Below are positions 57,988-64,000 of a stretch of DNA of 64,000 nt, piece after piece. The notes under the pieces are model-generated. The model did no database searches, had not been told where the DNA came from, and saw only the letters and a program-made list of their open reading frames with translations. The position numbers and the translations under genes are program-made. Origin of the DNA: Actinotalea lenta (GTDB lineage Bacteria; Actinomycetota; Actinomycetes; Actinomycetales; Cellulomonadaceae); contig NZ_JAUQYP010000002.1 in NCBI RefSeq assembly GCF_030586465.1, positions 1 through 64,000 on the forward strand. Direction: 5' to 3'. The first letter of the stretch is position 1; the number at the start of each line of letters is the position of its first letter.

Positions 57988-58005
57988 TAGCGCAAGAGTG
58001 CGCTA
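57988..58005. promoter_or_regulatory. NrtR operator candidate
   Basis: Perfect palindrome TAGCGCA-AGAG-TGCGCTA. It overlaps the first bases of a TATTCT -10 box (58004-58009), so binding would block nrtR transcription; the extra half-site at 57953 would extend control to the divergent gene. Confidence 0.65.
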
Positions 58006-58009
58006 TTCT
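58004..58009 (+). promoter_or_regulatory. -10 box of the NrtR-type gene (leaderless)
   Basis: TATTCT ends 6 nt before GTG 58016, which selects that start. Confidence 0.5.
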
Positions 58010-58015
58010 CTCGGC

Positions 58016-58654
58016 GTGGTGTACCGCGACAGCTCGGGCCGAACGCTCGCCGACTACCCCCGCCCCTCGGTGGCCGTCGACACCGCCGTGCTGACCGTCA
58101 CTCCCGACGGCGTGCTCGCCGTGGTGCTGGTCCGCAGTGGAGATCCGGCTGGGTGGCGCGTGCCGGGTACGTTCCTGCACCCGGGGGAGCGCCTGGCCGA
58201 CGCCGTTCGGCGGTCCCTGGCGCAGAAGGCCGGGATCACGGGTCTGGAGCCGGCGCAGCTGCACGTCTTCGATGCCCCGGAGCGCGACGACCGCGGCTGG
58301 GTGCTCTCGGTCGCCCACCTGGCCACCGTCCGGTATGAGGAGCTGCGCCTCGATGCCGGGATCGCCCGCCTCGAGGACATCTCAGCGGTAGGAGAGCTGC
58401 GCTACGACCACAGCGCGATCATCGAGTTCGCCGTCGCCGAGCTCCGCGCTCGGTACGCCTCGGCGCCCGACCCGGCAGGGCTGCTGCCGGAACCCTTCAC
58501 GATCCTCGAGCTGCGCCGACTGCACGAGGCCGTCGCCGGAGAGTGGCTCCAGCGCGACACCTTCCGCCGCGCGATGCTGCCCGGCCTCGTCGCCACGGGC
58601 GAGCTGCAGCGCGGGCAGCGCGGGAAGCCGGCGGAGCTGTTCCGGAGGACGTGA
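58016..58654 (+). CDS. NrtR-like Nudix transcriptional regulator
   Basis: 212 residues from GTG 58016 (GTG 57998 lies inside the operator). An N-terminal Nudix-type domain (VAVDTAVLTVTPDGVLAVVL...) has a degenerate Nudix box: GTFLHPGERLADAVRRSLAQ then KAG lacks the REUXEE acids, so it binds rather than hydrolyses. The C-terminal winged helix follows (EPFTILELRRLHEAVAGEWL, QRDTFRRAMLPGLVATGEL, GKPAELFRR). NrtR proteins sense ADP-ribose and control NAD genes. Confidence 0.88.
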   Translation: MVYRDSSGRTLADYPRPSVAVDTAVLTVTPDGVLAVVLVRSGDPAGWRVPGTFLHPGERLADAVRRSLAQKAGITGLEPAQLHVFDAPERDDRGWVLSVAHLATVRYEELRLDAGIARLEDISAVGELRYDHSAIIEFAVAELRARYASAPDPAGLLPEPFTILELRRLHEAVAGEWLQRDTFRRAMLPGLVATGELQRGQRGKPAELFRRT

Positions 58655-58672
58655 GGTGTCGGCGTACGACGG

Positions 58673-58678
58673 TACGGT
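58673..58678 (+). promoter_or_regulatory. -10 box of the small ORF before the nuclease-helicase gene
   Basis: TACGGT ends 6 nt before GTG 58685, the leaderless spacing. Confidence 0.45.
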
Positions 58679-58684
58679 GCCTGG

Positions 58685-58876
58685 GTGTCCAAGGCGGGGG
58701 CCCTCGACCCGAGTGCGCTGCCGGTCCGGTGCGAGGACTGGGAGGTGGTGGACCTGTACGCCTTCGACCGTGTGCGTGACCCGCGTTCCTTGGCGGATGT
58801 CGCCGACTCGCCGCTGGATGCCCTGATCCCAACGCTCGCACCGCCTGCCGCGTCGGACGTCAGGACGTCCCCGTGA
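58685..58876 (+). CDS. Small hypothetical protein coupled to the nuclease-helicase gene
   Basis: 63 residues from GTG 58685 (MSKAGALDPSALPVRCEDWE...). Its TGA overlaps the GTG of the next gene (GTGA), and a -10 box is placed for leaderless translation. It is acidic and has no recognised domain. The dead copy at 47.6 kb lacks this upstream sequence. Confidence 0.5.
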   Translation: MSKAGALDPSALPVRCEDWEVVDLYAFDRVRDPRSLADVADSPLDALIPTLAPPAASDVRTSP

Positions 58877-61800
58877 CAGAGCGGCTGCTGACCCCGTCGA
58901 AGATCACGGCCTGGCTGGACTGCGCCCACTACCTCACGCTGCGGGACGAGGTCGATCGTGGTGTCCGCCCACAGCCGCCGGTCATGGTCGGCGAGATGGC
59001 TCGGATGCTGATGGACAAGGGACTCTGGCACGAGCAGGCGGTCGTGGACCGCTACCGGGCGGAGGGCCGGACCGTGCTGGAGGTGCCTGAGCGGGCGCAG
59101 GGTGAGTCGTTCACCCGGTGGACCGCGCGGGTCGCGCCCCTGCTCGATGGCGAGCATGACGTGATCTATCAGATGCCGTTCGTCCACAACGGGATCCGCG
59201 GTGTCGCCGACTTCCTCGAACGGGTCATCGACCGAGACGGCAGAACCAGCTACGAGCCGGTCGACGCGAAGCTGGCTCGCGGTGCCGCCAAGCCGGGTCA
59301 CGTGCTCCAGCTGTGCTTCTACGCCGAGGCAGTGGCAGCGAGTCTGGGTCGGGCACCGGAGCGCGTGCACATCGAGCTCGGTTCGGGTGCGCGGGAGACG
59401 ATCCGGATCGACGACGTGGCGCCGTACTGGCGCCGGCTCCGATCCCAGCTCGCCGCCATCGTCGCCGGGCCGCCGACTGAGGCGACCGCGCCGGAGCCGT
59501 GCGACCACTGCGCGTTCTGCGAGTTCGAGCAGGTCTGCGATGCCGAGTGGCGCGCCGCGGACTCCCTGATCCACGTCGCCGGAATCCGGCGGTCAGACCG
59601 CGCTCTGCTGGACGACGACGGCGTGGCCGCGATCGCGGCCCTTGCCACACTGGCCCACGAGGTGGAAGGCCTGGATCCGCAGCGCAGGGATCGCCTGGCA
59701 CGGCAGGCGCGCCTGCAGGTGCTGGCGCGCGAGGCTCCGGATTCGGATCCACCCCCGTTCGAGCTCATCTCGGCCTCGCCCGAGGAAGACGAGCCGGTGT
59801 CGGAGGGCGCGTCGACACCGAGCCTGACCGGCTTCGCCGCGCTGCCCGAACCCGATGACGGCGACGTCTTCCTGGACTTCGAGGGCCACCCGTTCTGGCG
59901 GGCCGACGTCGGGCTGTTCTTCCTGTTCGGGCTGATCGAGCGCGACGGCGACGAGTGGGCCTACAAGACGTTCTGGGCGCACACCCAAGCCGAGGAGGCC
60001 CAGGCCACCAAGGACCTCGTGGACCATCTCGTGGAGCGCCGGCGGCGCTACCCGGGGATGCACGTCTACCACTACAACCACACCGAACGCTCAGCGCTGT
60101 CCGCGCTCGCCGCACAGTATGCGGTGGCCGAGCTCGACCTGGAGGAGCTCGTCGCCACCGGAGCGTTCGTCGACCTGTACCCGGTGGTCACCGGGGCAGT
60201 CCAGGTCGGCACGGAGTCCTACGGGCTCAAGCACGTCGAGCGGCTCGCCGACTACCAGCGCAGCCACGACATCGACCGCGGTTCGGGTGCTGTGATCGAG
60301 TACGAGCACTGGATGCACGACCACGACGAGGCGCGTCTGCAGCGGATCGCTCGCTACAACGACGACGACGTGCGTGCCACCCGCGCGGTGCGCGACTGGC
60401 TGGTCGCGCACCGGCCCGAGGACCTGCCGTGGCGCGACACCGTCCTGGAGCCTCCGGTCGACGAGTCGGGCCTGGACGAGCGCATCGAACGACTGCACGC
60501 CTTCGGGCCGGGCACCCACGAGCACCTCATGGGCGATCTGCTCGGCTACTGGCGGCGCGAACGGCGCGTGGTCGCGGCCGATTGCTTGCGTCTGTCGATG
60601 GCCGACCAGCACGACCAGCTCGCTTCGCCCAGCGTGATCGCCCGGCTGCAGTTCCACGGTCTGCGCGATCGCGTGAGCGCGAGGACCGGACGGAAGCTCA
60701 AGGGCCAGGCGGCCCAATTCTCCTTCCCCGACCAGCCGATCGACCCGGACATCACGCCGGGCTCGACGATGATCGTCGCGCTCCAGGAGCAGGAGTGGTC
60801 CTTCCTCAGGGTGGAGGCCCTGGACCGGGAGGACCGCACCATCACGGTCACCGCGGACGACCATGTGGCGATCGACGGACTGATCCCGGATCACCTGGTC
60901 CACTGGGTCGCCTTCGACGAGAGTGCCAAGCTCGCGGCGCTCAGCGAGCTGGCCGACCGCATGCTCGACAACGACGCGAGCGCGGTCGGCCACAAGATCC
61001 TGCGGCGTGATCCCAGCGTGTTCGTCCCCGGCGAAGGACCCGCCGACGGGCTGTTCTCGGGCGGCTACCAGCAGGCGTGCGCGTGGGCGCCGCACCTGGA
61101 TCACAGCTACGTCCCGATCCAGGGCCCGCCCGGCACCGGCAAGACCTTCACCGGCGCCCACATCGTCCACACCCTGGTCCAGCAGGGCCGCCGCGTCGGG
61201 CTGACGGCGATGAGCCACCACGCCATCGACAACCTCACCCAGGCCGTCGTCGACCGGTTCGCCGAGGAAGGCACCCCGTTGAGCGCGGCTCGCAAGGCCG
61301 CGGGCGGGCCGGTCACGGGCGTCGACTACATCAACGACAACACCAAGTGTGCGACCGGCGGCTACGACGTGGTGGCCGGCACATCCTGGCTGTTCGCCTC
61401 CCGAGCGATGCGCGACAACCCCGTCGACGTCCTCATCGTCGACGAAGCCGGCCAGCTCGCTCTCGCCGACACGATCGCGGCCTCGATCTCGGCGACCGAC
61501 GTGATCCTGCTCGGAGACCCGCAGCAGCTGCCCCAGGTCGCCCAGGCCGCCCACCCCGACCGGTCCGGCGTCAGCGCCCTGGACCACCTCATCGGTGAAG
61601 GCGCCCGAACGTTCCCACCCGACCGGGGCCTGCTCCTGGACACCACGTGGCGCATGCACCCCGACGTGTGCGGCTTCATCTCCGACGTCATGTACGAAGG
61701 ACGGCTCACGAGCGAAGCCGGCTGCGCCCGCCAGGGCACCGACGCCGGGACCGGGTTGCGGTGGATCCGCGCCGAGCACATGGGACGCTCGACGGAGTCC

Positions 61801-62328
61801 CCTGAGGAGGCGGCCACCGTCGCCGCCACGATTCGAGACCTGGTGGGGACCAGGTGGACCGACCGCGAGGGCGCCACTCGGCCGATCACCGTCGACGACA
61901 TCATCGTGGTCGCCCCCTACAACGACCAGCGTCGACTGCTCACGAGGGTCCTCGCGGCGGATCCGGTGACCGCGGGCGTCGAGGTCGGCACGGTCGACAA
62001 GTTCCAGGGTCGGGAAGCCACCGTTGTGATCTTCTCCATGGCCACGTCCTCGGCCGAGTTCATGCCTCGCGACGCCAGCTTCCTGTTCTCCAAGAACCGG
62101 CTCAACGTCGCCATCAGCCGGGCCCGCTGCCTGGCCTACCTGGTCTGCACCGACGAGCTGCTCGACACCCGGCCTCGGGACGTGGAACAGATGAGATTGG
62201 TGTCTGCGCTGTGCGCGTTCGTCGAACGGGCTGAGATCGCCTCGACCGCGGCGGCCGTCGTGCCAGCCTCCATCGACCGGGACTCGGCGAGGGGAAGCGG
62301 TGAGCAGCTGGGGCGGATCCGCCGATAG
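58873..62328 (+). CDS. Cas4-like nuclease / RNase H-like / SF1 helicase fusion (TM0106 family)
   Basis: 1151 residues. Module 1 (1-240): RecB/Cas4-type nuclease with C17, PVDAKLARG, and a cysteine cluster CDHCAFCEFEQVC (about 213-225) for an Fe-S site. Module 2 (about 325-530): RNase H-like exonuclease, VFLDFEGHPFW, YHYNHTE, YNDDDVRATRAV. Module 3 (about 735-1120): UPF1/Dna2-like SF1B helicase, IQGPPGTGKTFTG near 750, LIVDEAGQLAL near 858, LLGDPQQLPQV, TVDKFQGREA near 1038, RLNVAISRARC near 1076. Role in repair or phage defence is likely but unproven. Its 5' end is duplicated at 47.6 kb. Confidence 0.9.
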   Translation: MTERLLTPSKITAWLDCAHYLTLRDEVDRGVRPQPPVMVGEMARMLMDKGLWHEQAVVDRYRAEGRTVLEVPERAQGESFTRWTARVAPLLDGEHDVIYQMPFVHNGIRGVADFLERVIDRDGRTSYEPVDAKLARGAAKPGHVLQLCFYAEAVAASLGRAPERVHIELGSGARETIRIDDVAPYWRRLRSQLAAIVAGPPTEATAPEPCDHCAFCEFEQVCDAEWRAADSLIHVAGIRRSDRALLDDDGVAAIAALATLAHEVEGLDPQRRDRLARQARLQVLAREAPDSDPPPFELISASPEEDEPVSEGASTPSLTGFAALPEPDDGDVFLDFEGHPFWRADVGLFFLFGLIERDGDEWAYKTFWAHTQAEEAQATKDLVDHLVERRRRYPGMHVYHYNHTERSALSALAAQYAVAELDLEELVATGAFVDLYPVVTGAVQVGTESYGLKHVERLADYQRSHDIDRGSGAVIEYEHWMHDHDEARLQRIARYNDDDVRATRAVRDWLVAHRPEDLPWRDTVLEPPVDESGLDERIERLHAFGPGTHEHLMGDLLGYWRRERRVVAADCLRLSMADQHDQLASPSVIARLQFHGLRDRVSARTGRKLKGQAAQFSFPDQPIDPDITPGSTMIVALQEQEWSFLRVEALDREDRTITVTADDHVAIDGLIPDHLVHWVAFDESAKLAALSELADRMLDNDASAVGHKILRRDPSVFVPGEGPADGLFSGGYQQACAWAPHLDHSYVPIQGPPGTGKTFTGAHIVHTLVQQGRRVGLTAMSHHAIDNLTQAVVDRFAEEGTPLSAARKAAGGPVTGVDYINDNTKCATGGYDVVAGTSWLFASRAMRDNPVDVLIVDEAGQLALADTIAASISATDVILLGDPQQLPQVAQAAHPDRSGVSALDHLIGEGARTFPPDRGLLLDTTWRMHPDVCGFISDVMYEGRLTSEAGCARQGTDAGTGLRWIRAEHMGRSTESPEEAATVAATIRDLVGTRWTDREGATRPITVDDIIVVAPYNDQRRLLTRVLAADPVTAGVEVGTVDKFQGREATVVIFSMATSSAEFMPRDASFLFSKNRLNVAISRARCLAYLVCTDELLDTRPRDVEQMRLVSALCAFVERAEIASTAAAVVPASIDRDSARGSGEQLGRIRR

Positions 62329-62396
62329 GACGAGATGTTCGTCCATCGCGGGGAGCCTCCTGCCGTTTGCGTGCGGTGGCGCGGTAGACAGTTCGG

Positions 62397-64000
62397 GTGC
62401 CCGATCTGTACCCGCCCGAACCTCCGGCTGCCGACCGAGACGGCGGCGCGGAGCGGACGGTGTGGGAGCACCTTCGCGACCAGCTCCCGGACGATGCGGT
62501 GCTGATGCATGGTCTGTCGATGGTGGAGCGCGGCGTCGAGCGGGAGATCGACTGTCTGGTCCTGTGGCCAGGGGTGGGGATCGCGGCGGTGGAGGTGAAG
62601 GGCGGGCGCGTGACGCGCGAGCGCGGCCGGTGGCTTCAGGGTTCGGGCGAGCGCAGGCACGTGATCGACCCGTTCGGGCAGGTGCAGGATGCCCGGCACA
62701 TGCTGACCCGGTTGTTGGCGCAGCGTGGTTTGGGTGCGGCGTCTGCGAGGACCGCGCATCTGGTGGTGGTGCCGCACACGGACGTGTCTGCGGAGTGGGA
62801 GTGTCCGGAGGCGCCGTCGGGGATGCTGCTCGGACGCTCGGACCTGCCTCGTGTTGCCGAGGCTGTGCGCGGCGCGATCGAGGTCCACGGTGCTGGCCAT
62901 GCGCCGCTGGACGTCGGGGCGCTGGCGCAGTTGGTGGACTACCTGGCTGGGTCGTTCCCGTCGCAGGTGGAGGCGTTGGCGTTGGCCGCGCAGCACGAGG
63001 ACGCGATCGAGCAGATGACCCGCGATCAGGCGAAGCTGCTGGATGCGCTGCGGAATCTGAACCGGATGCGGGTCGTGGGTGGTGCGGGCAGTGGGAAGAC
63101 GTGGATGGCGTTGGAGGTCGCTCGTCGTCGGGCCCGAGCGGGGGAGCGGGTCGCCCTGGTCTGCTACTCGCGTGGGCTGGGCCGGTACCTGGAGCGGATG
63201 ACCGGCGAGTGGAAGCCGGTGGAGAGGCCCGCGTACGTGGGGCTGTTCCATGATCTGCCGTTGTCGTGGGGTGCGGAGGCGGGCTCTGATGACGACTCGG
63301 ACTACTACGAGCGGCGCCTGCCGTTGCAGCTGGGCGAGCTCGCTGTCGCCCGCCCATCGGAAGAGCTCTTCGACACCGTGGTGGTGGACGAGGCGCAGGA
63401 CTTCTCCGACCTGTGGTGGCCCTCGCTGCTGCGGTGCCTGCGCGACCCGGACGCCGGCGGGTTGATCGCGTTCTCGGACGAGGACCAGCACGTGTTCGAC
63501 CGGGACGGGTCCGCGCCGATCACGTTGGCGGCGATCGCGCTGGAGGAGAACCTGCGCTCGACCCGGCAGATCGCGCAGACCTTCGGCTCGTTCGGCGACG
63601 GGATGGTCAAGCCGAGGGGGATGGCCGGGCCGCCCGTCCGGCTGGTCGACGTGTCGTTCGACGAGGCGATCAGTGCCGGGGATGACGCGGTCGAGGCGTT
63701 GTTGGCGGACGGATGGGCGCCGGGGCAGGTCGCGCTGCTCGCGACGGGGCGGCGCCACCCGTTGCAGGTGGAGGCGGTCGGCTACCACGGCTACGCGGAG
63801 TACTGGGACGAGTTCTTCGCCGGCCAGGACGTGTTCTACGGGCACGTGCTGGGGTTCAAGGGCTTGGAACGAACCGCGGTGGTGCTCGCGGTCAACGGTT
63901 TCCACGACCTGGAGCGCGCCCGGAAGATCGTGTACACGGGCATGTCGCGCGCGAGGGCGTTGCTGGTGGTCGTCGGGCCTCGGGTCGAACTGGAGGCGAT
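62397..64000 (+). CDS. NERD-domain SF1 helicase (incomplete at window edge)
   Basis: About 534 residues from GTG 62397, running off the right edge. The N-terminal NERD nuclease-like domain has VEREIDCLVLW and IAAVEVKGGRV (D and E-x-K type acids, about 45-65). A UvrD-like motor follows: VVGGAGSGKTWMALEV near 225, VVVDEAQDFSDLWW near 330, EENLRSTRQIAQTFGSFGD near 385, YTGMSRARALLVV near 515. It lies 68 nt after the nuclease-helicase gene, so the two may form one unit. Confidence 0.88.
   Translation, partial: MPDLYPPEPPAADRDGGAERTVWEHLRDQLPDDAVLMHGLSMVERGVEREIDCLVLWPGVGIAAVEVKGGRVTRERGRWLQGSGERRHVIDPFGQVQDARHMLTRLLAQRGLGAASARTAHLVVVPHTDVSAEWECPEAPSGMLLGRSDLPRVAEAVRGAIEVHGAGHAPLDVGALAQLVDYLAGSFPSQVEALALAAQHEDAIEQMTRDQAKLLDALRNLNRMRVVGGAGSGKTWMALEVARRRARAGERVALVCYSRGLGRYLERMTGEWKPVERPAYVGLFHDLPLSWGAEAGSDDDSDYYERRLPLQLGELAVARPSEELFDTVVVDEAQDFSDLWWPSLLRCLRDPDAGGLIAFSDEDQHVFDRDGSAPITLAAIALEENLRSTRQIAQTFGSFGDGMVKPRGMAGPPVRLVDVSFDEAISAGDDAVEALLADGWAPGQVALLATGRRHPLQVEAVGYHGYAEYWDEFFAGQDVFYGHVLGFKGLERTAVVLAVNGFHDLERARKIVYTGMSRARALLVVVGPRVELEA

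Noticed and set aside
60091-63357. 1088-codon open frame antisense to the nuclease-helicase and NERD genes
   Set aside because: It spans two real genes and their gap, with low-complexity composition and no motif.

Overview
The window is high-GC DNA from an actinobacterium, most likely a Cellulomonas-like member of the Micrococcales. This is inferred from codon use, frequent GTG starts, many TANNNT -10 boxes lying 6-8 nt from a start codon, and families restricted to actinobacteria (AdnAB, WhiB7, UPF0182, DUF3107, DUF3152, PPA1309).

Region 1 (1-25.7 kb) is conserved core chromosome. It holds a GNAT acetyltransferase, a DEAD-box RNA helicase with a repetitive His/Lys tail, a MiaE-like ferritin-fold protein, DUF3107, a TetR regulator and a DUF3152 protein. 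A block then follows with close to the same gene order as around whiB7 in Mycobacterium tuberculosis: adnA-adnB (double-strand-break resection), a phosphotransferase, nudC, uvrD2, whiB7, a ThiF-like protein, a zinc-ribbon microprotein, a YgjP-like peptidase, a zincin, a PDZ/Lon-type protease, a PPA1309 protein and UPF0182. whiB7 has a readable regulatory leader: promoter with an upstream A/T patch, upstream ORF, and a hairpin attenuator.

Region 2 (25.7-29.8 kb) has a DODA-type dioxygenase and an NAD(P)-binding oxidoreductase divergent from a MarR regulator with two operator-like sites, a GAF-EAL phosphodiesterase, and the initiator tRNA gene.

Region 3 (29.7-38.7 kb) is a genomic island inserted in the initiator tRNA. 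A 52-bp direct repeat (29718-29769 and 38673-38724) marks its ends and a tyrosine integrase sits inside the right end. Its only intact cargo is a type III restriction-modification pair (mod, res). A decayed BTAD-type gene and a frameshifted PEP-hydrolase-family gene lie between cargo and integrase. The island brings a new terminator for the tRNA.

Region 4 (38.8-47.5 kb) is a minus-strand operon that looks like a poorly described anti-phage system: a PD-(D/E)XK nuclease fused to a RAMA (modified-DNA reader) domain and a catalytically dead alkyltransferase-like domain, then DUF6361, a two-motif phospholipase-D-type protein, a SNF2-like helicase, and the N-terminal stump of a second, DrmD-like helicase that stops near attR. 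Joined reading frames imply co-translation.

Region 5 (47.6-64 kb) starts with a dead 391-bp copy of the 5' end of the large nuclease-helicase gene at 58.9 kb. The 11 kb between the two copies hold a chemoreceptor, a PAS protein, a degenerate-GGDEF/EAL protein, a RimK ligase / retropepsin-like protease / aspartoacylase set, a YbjN protein, an ADP-ribosylglycohydrolase-phosphatase fusion and a divergent NrtR-type Nudix regulator with a palindromic operator. The window closes with the Cas4-like nuclease/RNase H-like/SF1 helicase fusion and an incomplete NERD-helicase gene, possibly a second defence or repair group.
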